Part shown: one piece after another, positions 7,438 to 15,500 of the stretch
Numbering within the stretch: the stretch's first letter is position 1
Layout of the letters: every line of letters starts with the position of its first letter
Origin: Aquirufa beregesia
GTDB lineage: Bacteria > Bacteroidota > Bacteroidia > Cytophagales > Spirosomataceae
DNA: 64,000 nt
Assembly: GCF_011090385.1 (NCBI RefSeq)
Contig: NZ_SEWW01000001.1
Location: 744,001-808,000 of the forward strand
Direction: 5' to 3'
Program-made: the position numbers and the translations under genes
The notes under the pieces: generated by a model
What the model saw: the letters and a program-made list of their open reading frames with translations, nothing else
Told to the model about the DNA's origin: nothing
The model's database searches: none

Positions 7438-8994
7438 TTAATCTATTCTTGCCGGTGGCACAAGGATCACTTCTTCGCGGTCTACAATCACCTGACCGGC
7501 TAATAAATCTTTCGTCTTTCTAATGTACTTTTTTGAACTGATGATCACTGGGCATAAACTCTCATGTTGTCTTTTGGAAAAATGTGCGGCTAAGCCCGCA
7601 GCCTCCTCGATGACTTGCTTAGGTACTACCTTTTGCTGGGGATTACGAATCACGACATGAGAACCTGCTACATCCCGTGCATGCAACCAAACATCATGAC
7701 GTTTGGTATACTTCATCGTCAACAAATCATTGTTTTTGGCATTTCTACCTACCCAAACGGTCCAACCTTGTACATCAAATACCTTAAATGGAATTTCTTC
7801 TACGGCCTTGGGGGAGGTATCCTTAGTCAATAAGGGGATATAAGCTTTCAATTGCTTTCTATTGGTGGCTTGATGCACTTGCTCCCAACGCTCCTCCCAA
7901 AGCTTGATTTCATCCCTTTTACGATCCACTTGTTCTTGCCAATGGGCTAGTTCTTTGGCATAATTTTTCGACTTGCGGTAATAATTCTCTGCATTTTGAC
8001 TAGCACTTAAACTAGCATTTAGCTTGACTTTAATCGTACTATCTCGGTAAAAATCAGGCAGTTCTATCGAAGTGACATTCGCAGGAATCAAATGCAATTG
8101 CGCCATCATGATATTGGCTATTTCTTCATAAGGCACACTAGCCCCTCGCTTGCTACCTTGATTCTCTAAATCCTGAAGATAGATTCGGGTCTTATCTTGG
8201 GCTCTTTGAAAAAAAGTAAGCAATTGATTTTTCTCTTTGAGAAACTCACCAATGGAATAGTGAAACTTATAGAGCGCATTTAATGCTTCCAAAGGATCAT
8301 GTCCTACGTACAAGGCTTCTCCCTCAGATTTCAATAAACTAAGATATACCCCATCCTCTCGGTGATACACATATAAGATTGGGTTTTCTAAATCGGCTTT
8401 TAATGATTTTAGTATATCCCAGCGAGCATTCAAATAGACATTTTCATACCCTAAACGAAGTAGATGAATCTTTATCTCTTTACCAAAAGTGGGAAACAAG
8501 GCAGAATAATTTCCATCATGCGCTTGGAAAGCCTCCCAACTTTGATCTATGGGTCGATGTAGGTTAGAAAGCAAAATTTCAGCATCCTTCTTTAACCTCG
8601 ATTGAAATAGACTTTGAAACTCCCCATCACGAAACAAGATGATGTTGGCTCTATTGCCATACATTTTGAACAGTAGCACAAAATCCCCTAAAAAATGAAG
8701 GCTGAAAGCACGTTCATTCTCATACATTTCTACTTCTTGAACCTCGGCCAGCAGGACATCAGAAAACAAATCGACGGAATTCCTTCCCGCCCGATGAAAA
8801 CTTTCAGGAAATTGCAAACAAGAAAATTGAGGTCCCAAACAGCATTTCATCCAAAATTCTTCCCCATTTTGGCGTTCAAAACCTAGAACTAATTCATCCT
8901 TTTCTTGGGAAAAACATTGCTTCAAACGAGCATACATCAGTTTTTGACGTAAGGTAGAAGCAAGAACTCGCAAGAAATAATAATTATTGTGCAT
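7438..8994 (-). CDS. rqcH: RqcH-like NFACT protein (ribosome quality control)
   Basis: A 518-residue NFACT-family protein. NFACT-N fills the first part (for example FVLLFKMYGNRANIILF), a coiled-coil stretch lies around 330-385 (KSKNYAKELAHWQEQVDRKR), and the C-terminal NFACT-R domain carries DVWLHARDVAGSHVVIRN. Bacterial RqcH binds stalled 50S-peptidyl-tRNA complexes and adds C-terminal alanine tails that mark the peptide for degradation. It is divergent from the YigZ-family gene with only 26 bases between the start codons, so promoters must overlap the coding starts. Confidence 0.87.
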   Translation of the reverse strand: MHNNYYFLRVLASTLRQKLMYARLKQCFSQEKDELVLGFERQNGEEFWMKCCLGPQFSCLQFPESFHRAGRNSVDLFSDVLLAEVQEVEMYENERAFSLHFLGDFVLLFKMYGNRANIILFRDGEFQSLFQSRLKKDAEILLSNLHRPIDQSWEAFQAHDGNYSALFPTFGKEIKIHLLRLGYENVYLNARWDILKSLKADLENPILYVYHREDGVYLSLLKSEGEALYVGHDPLEALNALYKFHYSIGEFLKEKNQLLTFFQRAQDKTRIYLQDLENQGSKRGASVPYEEIANIMMAQLHLIPANVTSIELPDFYRDSTIKVKLNASLSASQNAENYYRKSKNYAKELAHWQEQVDRKRDEIKLWEERWEQVHQATNRKQLKAYIPLLTKDTSPKAVEEIPFKVFDVQGWTVWVGRNAKNNDLLTMKYTKRHDVWLHARDVAGSHVVIRNPQQKVVPKQVIEEAAGLAAHFSKRQHESLCPVIISSKKYIRKTKDLLAGQVIVDREEVILVPPARID

Positions 8995-9020
8995 AAATTG
9001 CGGGGAATTTAATCCTCTTC

Positions 9021-9611
9021 ATGTCCAAGCAAGATTCGTATTTAACCATTGCTTCTCCTTCAGAAGGTCTGTACAAAGATAAAGGAAGTAAATTCATCGG
9101 CATGGCCTACCCGGTGAAAGATCTGGAAGAAATTAAAAGCCGGCTTCATGAATTGGCTTTATTGCATCCTAAAGCCCGACATATTTGTTATGCCTACCGA
9201 TTGGGTTTCAGTCAAGAAGAAGCTCGTTCTAATGACAATGGAGAGCCATCAGGAAGTGCGGGTAAACCGATTTTGAATACCATCTTATCGCAACAATTAC
9301 ATTATGTATTCATAGCCGTTATTCGCTATTTTGGTGGTACCTTGTTGGGAGTTCCTGGTTTAATTCATGCGTATAAAGAAGCGAGTTTAGATACTTTAGC
9401 ACAGGCAGAAATTATAGAATTTGAACCTTTGGTAGAAGAGGAAATTCAATTCCCCTATTCCGAACTGAATGAGGTCATGAAAATCTGCAAAAAATTGCCA
9501 ATTCGAATACTAAATCAAAAAATTGACAATCTTTGTACTTTCAATCTTTCCTTTACACAAAGAAATGCTTCCGAAGTGATGAAAGCATTGGAAAAGATTA
9601 GCCGACATTAA
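9021..9611 (+). CDS. YigZ/IMPACT family protein
   Basis: A 196-residue UPF0029/YigZ protein. The conserved block runs from KGSKFIGMAYPV through HICYAYRLG, NDNGEPSGSAGKPIL and RYFGGTLLGVPGL, with a smaller C-terminal ferredoxin-like domain. Eukaryotic IMPACT regulates GCN2 and the bacterial proteins are thought to bind nucleic acid or ribosomes, but the activity is not settled. It is followed after 18 bases by the dehydratase gene. Confidence 0.85.
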   Translation: MSKQDSYLTIASPSEGLYKDKGSKFIGMAYPVKDLEEIKSRLHELALLHPKARHICYAYRLGFSQEEARSNDNGEPSGSAGKPILNTILSQQLHYVFIAVIRYFGGTLLGVPGLIHAYKEASLDTLAQAEIIEFEPLVEEEIQFPYSELNEVMKICKKLPIRILNQKIDNLCTFNLSFTQRNASEVMKALEKISRH

Positions 9612-9629
9612 TACATAAACCTATTTCAA

Positions 9630-10469
9630 ATGAACTATTTTAAGCTGTACCGTACCCCTCACGGACATGTCATTCAATCCAGTCAATCGGATAAATCCAT
9701 TTTTCATCAAGCTACTTCTTGGGATGACTTCATCAATCAAGAGAACCTATTTGAAGCTTGTGCTAGCGCCTTTGCGCATGGTACTGAAGTGAACTTTGGC
9801 GATATCCATTTGTTACATCCTGTAGATCAACAAGAAATTTGGGCAGCTGGTGTTACTTATTTGCGCAGCAAAGTGGCACGTATGGAAGAATCCAAGGAGT
9901 CGGGAGGAGATACATTTTACGACAAAGTATATTCGGCACCAAGACCAGAAATTTTTTATAAAGGAAATAGCCATCGGGCCGTAGGTCATGGTGGTCAAGT
10001 GAGAATCCGTAAAGATTCCGCTTGGAACGTCCCAGAACCCGAATTAACGCTTTTCGTTAATGCTCAAGGTCAATTAGCCGGTTATACTATTGGCAATGAC
10101 ATGAGTTCAAGGGATATTGAAGGAGAAAATCCATTGTATTTACCTCAAGCCAAAGTATACGATGGTGCTGCGGGCATTGGACCTTGTTTATTGGTAACTG
10201 ATCAGCCATTAGCTCCTGAAACGGTGATTGACATGCGTATTTTCCGTGATGGCAATGAGGTTTTTCAGGGAGACACTCAAATATCTCAAATGAAGAGAAC
10301 ACATGCTGAATTGGTGGAATACCTTACTCGTGAAATGACCTTTTCTAAAGGCACTTACCTGATGACTGGAACCTGTGTGGTACCAGATCATCCTTTTACC
10401 TTGCAATCAGGCGATCGCATTGAAATTCAAATTGAACCCATTGGAACTTTAATTCAAATTGTAGCATAA
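9630..10469 (+). CDS. FAH-family 2-keto-3-deoxy sugar acid dehydratase
   Basis: A 279-residue fumarylacetoacetate-hydrolase-fold protein. EIWAAGVTYLRSK, WNVPEPELTLFVN (metal-ligand glutamates), GYTIGNDMSSRDIEGENPLY and KVYDGAAGIGP match the branch of 2-keto-3-deoxy-arabinonate/xylonate dehydratases. The reaction would yield alpha-ketoglutarate semialdehyde. That fits the next gene, which overlaps by one base and encodes the dehydrogenase oxidising that semialdehyde, the last two steps of the Weimberg pentose route. The upstream steps (pentose dehydrogenase, pentonate dehydratase) are not in the window. The family is sure; substrate assignment rests mainly on the neighbour. Confidence 0.8.
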   Translation: MNYFKLYRTPHGHVIQSSQSDKSIFHQATSWDDFINQENLFEACASAFAHGTEVNFGDIHLLHPVDQQEIWAAGVTYLRSKVARMEESKESGGDTFYDKVYSAPRPEIFYKGNSHRAVGHGGQVRIRKDSAWNVPEPELTLFVNAQGQLAGYTIGNDMSSRDIEGENPLYLPQAKVYDGAAGIGPCLLVTDQPLAPETVIDMRIFRDGNEVFQGDTQISQMKRTHAELVEYLTREMTFSKGTYLMTGTCVVPDHPFTLQSGDRIEIQIEPIGTLIQIVA

Positions 10470-11959
10470 TGAACCTTACAGGTGAACAAATCATAGGAAA
10501 TTCATTTTCCAAATTAGGTACGAGTACTTTTCAAGGCATGCAAGCCGATTCAGGCATTGCGATTTCTACGCCATTTTATGAAGCAACTACCGCAGAAATA
10601 GACTTGGCTATTGCCAAAGCTAAAACAGCATTTGCTAGCTTAAGAAAAATATCAGACGAAAAAAGGGTCTTGTTTTTAGAAGCTATTGCAGAAGAAATCA
10701 TTGCCATAGGAGATCCATTAATTGAAATGGCCTGTTTAGAAGCAGGATTACCCACAGCTCGCATTCAAGGAGAGCGAGGCCGTACCACGGGACAGGTATT
10801 GGCTTTTGCTAATTTCATTAAAAACAAAGCTTGGGTCATGCCTATTGATGATCCAGCACTGCCTGACCGTCAACCATTACCTAAACCCAGCTTATTTCAA
10901 AAACAGATTCCACTAGGACCTGTGGCTGTATTTGGTGCAAGTAACTTCCCATTGGCCTTTTCAGTAGCTGGTGGCGATACCATGTCGGCATTAGCCGCTG
11001 GCTGTCCTGTCGTTTTCAAGGCCCATCCAGCACATCCTAATACCTGTGAAATGGTGGGAAGGGCAATACAAAAAGCTGCTCAAAGAACGGAAATGCCTGA
11101 AGGAATTTTTTCTTTGGTACATACTACATCCCATGAAATAGGAGGCTATTTAGTGCAGCACCCAAACATTCAAGCGGTAGCATTTACGGGTTCATACCGA
11201 GGAGGAAAAGCATTATATGATTTAGCTGTCAGGCGTCCTAAGCCCATTCCAGTATATGCAGAAATGGGAAGCATCAATCCTGTGGTATTACTTTCAAATG
11301 GTCTAGCTGCCAATGGAACTAGTCTGGCAGCCAATTTCAGTCAGTCAGTATGTTTAGGACAAGGACAATTCTGTACCAATCCAGGATTAATCGTGATTCA
11401 AAAATCTGATGAGGCTTTCTTACAGGAATTAGCGAAGCAATTAGACACCATGTCTTTGAATGCATTTTTAACCCAAGGAATAGCACAAGCCTTTACCAAA
11501 GGTTGTGAAAAATTAGACCAACATCCCGAAGTTAAGCGTTACACAACTCAGGCCATTCCTTCACCTAGTTTGTTTGTCACAACTGCCCAAGCAGCTATGA
11601 AAGATCAAGAGATATTAGAAGAAGTTTTTGGACCAAGTACCTTGGCGGTGGTGGTGGAAGACCAGGCAGAAATGATTGCCTTTATGGAGTCATTACCAGG
11701 TCAATTAACCGGTACTATTCATGGGACAATCGATGAGATTAAAGCATTTCCTGAACTAATCGAAGCTTTAAGTTTACGCGTAGGTCGGATTTTATTGAAC
11801 GGATTTCCCACTGGAGTGGAGGTTTCTCCAGCCATGGTTCATGGAGGCCCATTCCCTGCCACGAGTGATTCCAGAGGGACTTCGGTAGGTACTCAAGCCA
11901 TATACCGTTTTACTCGTCCGATTTGCTACCAAAATTTCCCGGCTGAGTTAATCAGTTAA
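10469..11959 (+). CDS. Alpha-ketoglutarate semialdehyde dehydrogenase (2,5-dioxovalerate dehydrogenase)
   Basis: A 496-residue NAD(P)-dependent aldehyde dehydrogenase. The catalytic set is present: N159 (FGASNFPLAF), E265 (YAEMGSINP) and nucleophile C302 (GQGQFCTNPG). FGASNFPLAFSVAGGD and GQGQFCTNPG are characteristic of the KGSADH branch that oxidises 2,5-dioxopentanoate to 2-oxoglutarate. Its start codon overlaps the dehydratase stop by one base, so the two are coupled. Transcription probably ends in the hairpin at 12025-12050. Confidence 0.87.
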   Translation: MNLTGEQIIGNSFSKLGTSTFQGMQADSGIAISTPFYEATTAEIDLAIAKAKTAFASLRKISDEKRVLFLEAIAEEIIAIGDPLIEMACLEAGLPTARIQGERGRTTGQVLAFANFIKNKAWVMPIDDPALPDRQPLPKPSLFQKQIPLGPVAVFGASNFPLAFSVAGGDTMSALAAGCPVVFKAHPAHPNTCEMVGRAIQKAAQRTEMPEGIFSLVHTTSHEIGGYLVQHPNIQAVAFTGSYRGGKALYDLAVRRPKPIPVYAEMGSINPVVLLSNGLAANGTSLAANFSQSVCLGQGQFCTNPGLIVIQKSDEAFLQELAKQLDTMSLNAFLTQGIAQAFTKGCEKLDQHPEVKRYTTQAIPSPSLFVTTAQAAMKDQEILEEVFGPSTLAVVVEDQAEMIAFMESLPGQLTGTIHGTIDEIKAFPELIEALSLRVGRILLNGFPTGVEVSPAMVHGGPFPATSDSRGTSVGTQAIYRFTRPICYQNFPAELIS

Positions 11960-12056
11960 CTGATACAATAATCGTGATTTTCCCAACGTTGGCAAGGTTC
12001 CAAACCTTGACAACGTTACAAAAAAAGCCTGAGAAATTATCCTCAGGCTTTTCTAT
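11959..12056. repeat. 98-bp direct repeat, copy 1 (double hairpin)
   Basis: Nearly identical to 12669-12767 (three substitutions and one A indel by eye). It contains an imperfect palindrome at 11985-12017 (arms AACGTTGGCAAGGTT and AACCTTGACAACGTT) and a terminator hairpin. It fills the whole space from the KGSADH stop codon to the yoeB stop codon. Confidence 0.85.
12025..12052. terminator. Terminator shared by KGSADH (+) and yoeB (-)
   Basis: Stem AAGCCTGAG (12025-12033) and CTCAGGCTT (12042-12050) with an 8-base loop, preceded by seven A and followed by TT. It can act in both directions between the two convergent genes. Confidence 0.75.
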
Positions 12057-12313
12057 TCATTGTAGTGAAATTGACATTTAGCGATTAAAATTTTTCCTTC
12101 CCGAAATTGATATATCAAGCGATGTTCTTCGTCTATTCTTCTTGACCAAAATCCCGCATATTTAAATTTTAATGGCTCGGGTTTACCAATACCATCAAAT
12201 GGATTTCTGGAAATATCTTTCAATAATTCATTGATTCGCTTTAATTTCTTTTTATCAGTCTGTTGCCAATACACATAATCCTCCCAAGATTCATCTACAA
12301 AGATGTATTTCAT
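12053..12313 (-). CDS. yoeB: YoeB toxin, ribosome-dependent mRNA endonuclease
   Basis: An 86-residue Txe/YoeB toxin of the RelE superfamily. It cleaves mRNA in the ribosomal A site. The catalytic positions known from E. coli YoeB are all present at the same numbers: E46 (KPEPLK), R65 (EEHRLIY), H83 and Y84 (QFHYNE). It is encoded after and overlaps the antitoxin by 4 bases (12310-12313). Its stop codon lies inside copy 1 of the 98-bp repeat, so the gene boundary coincides with the insertion boundary. Intact in sequence, likely active. Confidence 0.93.
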   Translation of the reverse strand: MKYIFVDESWEDYVYWQQTDKKKLKRINELLKDISRNPFDGIGKPEPLKFKYAGFWSRRIDEEHRLIYQFREGKILIAKCQFHYNE

Positions 12314-12564
12314 TCCTCCATTAGACTTTTAGTTTGAATATCCCCTGATCTCAATTTTTCTATGGCAGCGTCAAGCCTTTTTTCATTCTCCTTAGATGCC
12401 AACTCATGCTGAGTAGCACAAAGTGAATTATACTCCGTTAATGACATGATTACCACCCCATTATCTTTTCCTCGATTAATAATCAAAGTTTCAAAATTTC
12501 CTGTTACTTGATCTAAGTAGCGTTTGATATCTTTCCTAAAATCGGAGATGGAAGTCGTCAGCAT
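12310..12564 (-). CDS. yefM: YefM-type antitoxin
   Basis: An 84-residue Phd/YefM antitoxin that neutralises YoeB and represses its own operon. DFRKDIKRYLDQV forms the DNA-binding region, VVIMSLTEYNSL is the family core, and RLDAAIEKLRSG leads the toxin-binding tail. I chose M at 12564 (MLTTSISDF): it gives the usual length and leaves the triple operator at 12579-12608 just upstream. A longer frame to 12609 adds an untypical Tyr/Lys-rich stretch and would place the operator inside the gene. Confidence 0.9.
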   Translation of the reverse strand: MLTTSISDFRKDIKRYLDQVTGNFETLIINRGKDNGVVIMSLTEYNSLCATQHELASKENEKRLDAAIEKLRSGDIQTKSLMEE

Positions 12565-12578
12565 AGTTGAATATTTTT

Positions 12579-12608
12579 TGTACAAATATAAGTACAATAT
12601 TATGTACA
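12579..12608 (-). promoter_or_regulatory. YefM-YoeB operator: three TGTACA-type motifs
   Basis: TGTACA at 12579-12584, AGTACA at 12591-12596 and TGTACA at 12603-12608. Centres are exactly 12 bases apart. E. coli YefM-YoeB binds TGTACA cores at 12-bp spacing, so this is a strong operator call. It lies 15-44 bases upstream of yefM. Confidence 0.85.
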
Positions 12609-12668
12609 TTCATAAAAGACAAACTGATTTCTTTTTTATTATTTAAAATGAATAATCATTATCAAAAA

Positions 12669-12767
12669 ACTGATACAATATTCCCGATTTTCCCAACGTT
12701 GGCAAGGTTCCAAACCTTGACAACGTTACAAAAAAAAGCCTGAGAAATTATCCTCAGGCTTTTCTAT
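12669..12767. repeat. 98-bp direct repeat, copy 2 (double hairpin)
   Basis: Second copy of 11959-12056, 13 bases from the clpB stop codon. The palindrome lies at 12695-12727 and the AAGCCTGAG/CTCAGGCTT hairpin at 12736-12761. The two copies bracket the YefM-YoeB module exactly. Confidence 0.85.
12736..12763. terminator. Terminator of clpB
   Basis: Stem AAGCCTGAG (12736-12744) and CTCAGGCTT (12753-12761). Read on the minus strand the A-run at 12730-12737 becomes a U-tract, right after the clpB stop. Confidence 0.75.
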
Positions 12768-12780
12768 AAATTACCCCAAT

Positions 12781-15384
12781 TTATACAACTTCTGGATTCG
12801 GAACATTATCAAAAATTACATTTCCATCCGCATCTAAATCCATCAATACGGCCGAATCCTTTTTCACTTTACCCGATAGAATCTCTTTCGATAATGCATT
12901 CAAGACTGCCCTTTGAAGTACTCGTTTCATCGGTCTTCCTCCATAATTAGGATCATACCCATCTTTGGCCAATTTAGCTAAAGCCTCATCCGTGGCCTCC
13001 AAGGTAATTTGTTGTTCAGCCAATCGACGTTGGATTTCTTTGAACTGAATACCCAAAATCTTACGAGCATGTTCTTCAGACAAAGGTTCAAATAACACTA
13101 CCTCATCCACACGATTCAAAAACTCCGGACGCACCACTTGTTTCAATAAAGTCATCACCTCTTCCTTCGTCTCATCCATGATGATTTGATTATTCCAACC
13201 CTCCATTTGGCCCATTTTTTCTTGAATCAAATGACTACCAATATTGGAGGTCATGATGATAATGGTATTTTTGAAATTGGCTGTTCTCCCCTTATTATCT
13301 GTCAATCGACCTTCATCTAGCACTTGTAATAAGATGTTCCAAACATCCGGATGGGCCTTTTCTATCTCATCCAACAATACCACCGAATAGGGTTTTCTAC
13401 GCACCGCCTCCGTCAATTGTCCTCCCTCATCATATCCCACATATCCCGGAGGCGCTCCAATCAATCGACTTACCGCATGACGCTCTTGATACTCTGACAT
13501 ATCAATGCGAACTATCGCATTCTCGTCATTGAATAAATAAGAAGCCAGCGACTTCGCTAATTCCGTTTTACCGACACCCGTTGTACCTAAGAAAATAAAG
13601 GATCCAATCGGACGACGAGGGTCTTGTAAGCCTGCTCTTGAACGTCGAACTGCATCTGAAACCAATTCAATGGCTTGATCTTGCCCTGCCACACGTTTGT
13701 GCAATTCATCTTCTAAGTGCAATAATTTATCTATCTCGGTTTGCAACATTTTACTCACCGGAATACCTGTCCACTTAGCTACTACTTCGGCTACATTCTC
13801 CGCAGTTACTTCTTCTTGCAACATCGTATTTTCTCCAGTAGAAGCAGATTGTAAGTCTTTCAACTTTTGTTCCGATTCCACTAAACGTCCATAACGAATC
13901 TCCGCTACTTTGCCATAATCACCTTGACGTTCCGCTTGTTCAGCCTCCAGTTTCAACTTGTCAATCTTCTCTTTTTCGGACCGAATCGTATCTAAAACGG
14001 ATTTCTCTGCTTGCCAACGTGCCTTTAAGGCATCTCTTTTTTCAGATAAATCAGCTAAATCTCTGGATAAAATCGTTTCTTTTTCCTTATTATTCTCTCG
14101 ACGAATCGCTTCTCGCTCAATCTCCAATTGCATGATTTTGCGTTGGATATCATCAATTTCCTCTGGCACAGAATCTATCTCCAGACGCATTTTAGCAGCT
14201 GCTTCATCAATCAAATCAATGGCCTTATCAGGTAAAAAACGATCAGAAATATAGCGATTGGATAATTCCACCGCTGCAATAACGGCATCGTCCTGAATTC
14301 TAACCCCGTGGTGTAACTCATATTTATCTTTAATACCACGTAAAATGGAAATCGCATCAGCCACATCAGGTTCCTCCACCATAACCGCTTGGAAACGTCG
14401 CTCTAAGGCTTTATCCTTTTCAATATACTTTTGATATTCTTTCAATGTTGTGGCACCAATGGCATGCAGTTCTCCACGAGCCAAGGCTGGTTTCAATAAA
14501 TTAGCTGCATCCATAGCACCCTCTCCTCCTCCACCCGCACCAATCAAGGTATGGATCTCATCAATGAACAACACTATCTCCCCATTGGAGTCTGTTACTT
14601 CCTTGATGACCGCTTTTAATCGCTCTTCAAACTCTCCTTTATATTTAGCACCTGCCACCAATAAACCCATATCCAAGGACATGACAATCTTAGATTTCAA
14701 GTTCTCTGGCACATCACCCGACACAATTCTTTGAGCCAAACCTTCTACAATGGCTGTTTTACCCACACCAGGTTCTCCCAATAAAATGGGGTTATTCTTT
14801 GTCCTACGAGATAAAATCTGCAAGACACGTCGAATCTCCTCATCCCGACCAATCACGGGATCAATTTTCCCCGCCTTGGCCAAATCATTCAAATTCTTAC
14901 CATATTTTTCTAAGGATTGGTAAGTACCCTCTGCATGTGGATCGTTCACTTTTCTATTTCCTCTAAGTTCTACAATGGCATTTTTTAACGAAGCGGTACT
15001 GAGGCCTAAGGATTTCAATGCATCCGCAACGGCGTCATTTCCATCCAGCAAAGAAATAAATAATACTTCTACGCTGACATACGAATCCCCCAGGGTTTCC
15101 TTCCATTTTTCTGCCTTTTGGAGGGATTGTTGCAATCCATTACTCAAAAAGGGCTCTCCTGAAACCTTGGGATACGAACTACTAATTTTACCTAATTTTT
15201 CTTGAATTTGTTGGGAAGAAACACCCAACTTCTTCAGCAAAAATGAAACCGTTTGGGTATCATCTTGCAAGATAGCCGCCAACAAGTGACCTGTTTCAAT
15301 GGCTTGTTGGCCTGCATTAGCAGCCAATTCCACCGAATTTTGAATCACAATACTCGCTTGGGAAGTGTAATTTTTTGGATTCAT
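12781..15384 (-). CDS. clpB: Chaperone ClpB
   Basis: A cytoplasmic Hsp100 disaggregase that works with DnaK to pull apart protein aggregates. The 867 residues from M at 15384 ([11 protein letters not shown]) contain a Clp-N repeat domain (1-145), AAA-1 with Walker A GEPGVGKT at 203-210, a coiled-coil M-domain (about 405-530, [20 protein letters not shown]), AAA-2 with GTTGVGKT near 605, and a D2-small domain with [10 protein letters not shown]. The frame runs further to 15471, but those residues are not part of the family. No heat-shock operator was recognised upstream. Confidence 0.95.
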   Translation of the reverse strand: MNPKNYTSQASIVIQNSVELAANAGQQAIETGHLLAAILQDDTQTVSFLLKKLGVSSQQIQEKLGKISSSYPKVSGEPFLSNGLQQSLQKAEKWKETLGDSYVSVEVLFISLLDGNDAVADALKSLGLSTASLKNAIVELRGNRKVNDPHAEGTYQSLEKYGKNLNDLAKAGKIDPVIGRDEEIRRVLQILSRRTKNNPILLGEPGVGKTAIVEGLAQRIVSGDVPENLKSKIVMSLDMGLLVAGAKYKGEFEERLKAVIKEVTDSNGEIVLFIDEIHTLIGAGGGGEGAMDAANLLKPALARGELHAIGATTLKEYQKYIEKDKALERRFQAVMVEEPDVADAISILRGIKDKYELHHGVRIQDDAVIAAVELSNRYISDRFLPDKAIDLIDEAAAKMRLEIDSVPEEIDDIQRKIMQLEIEREAIRRENNKEKETILSRDLADLSEKRDALKARWQAEKSVLDTIRSEKEKIDKLKLEAEQAERQGDYGKVAEIRYGRLVESEQKLKDLQSASTGENTMLQEEVTAENVAEVVAKWTGIPVSKMLQTEIDKLLHLEDELHKRVAGQDQAIELVSDAVRRSRAGLQDPRRPIGSFIFLGTTGVGKTELAKSLASYLFNDENAIVRIDMSEYQERHAVSRLIGAPPGYVGYDEGGQLTEAVRRKPYSVVLLDEIEKAHPDVWNILLQVLDEGRLTDNKGRTANFKNTIIIMTSNIGSHLIQEKMGQMEGWNNQIIMDETKEEVMTLLKQVVRPEFLNRVDEVVLFEPLSEEHARKILGIQFKEIQRRLAEQQITLEATDEALAKLAKDGYDPNYGGRPMKRVLQRAVLNALSKEILSGKVKKDSAVLMDLDADGNVIFDNVPNPEVV

Positions 15385-15500
15385 CTGTTTATTTACAATT
15401 TGACATCTTACTTTCAAATTGTAATCCACAGAGAAAAATCGGAAATAATGACCTATTTGTCCTTTATACAAATTTCAAAATACGCCATTTTGTCCGAAAA

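Noticed and set aside
13697-15205. Several Ser-rich open frames on the strand opposite clpB
   Set aside because: They are shadows of the clpB codons in another frame, with low-complexity composition and no family features.
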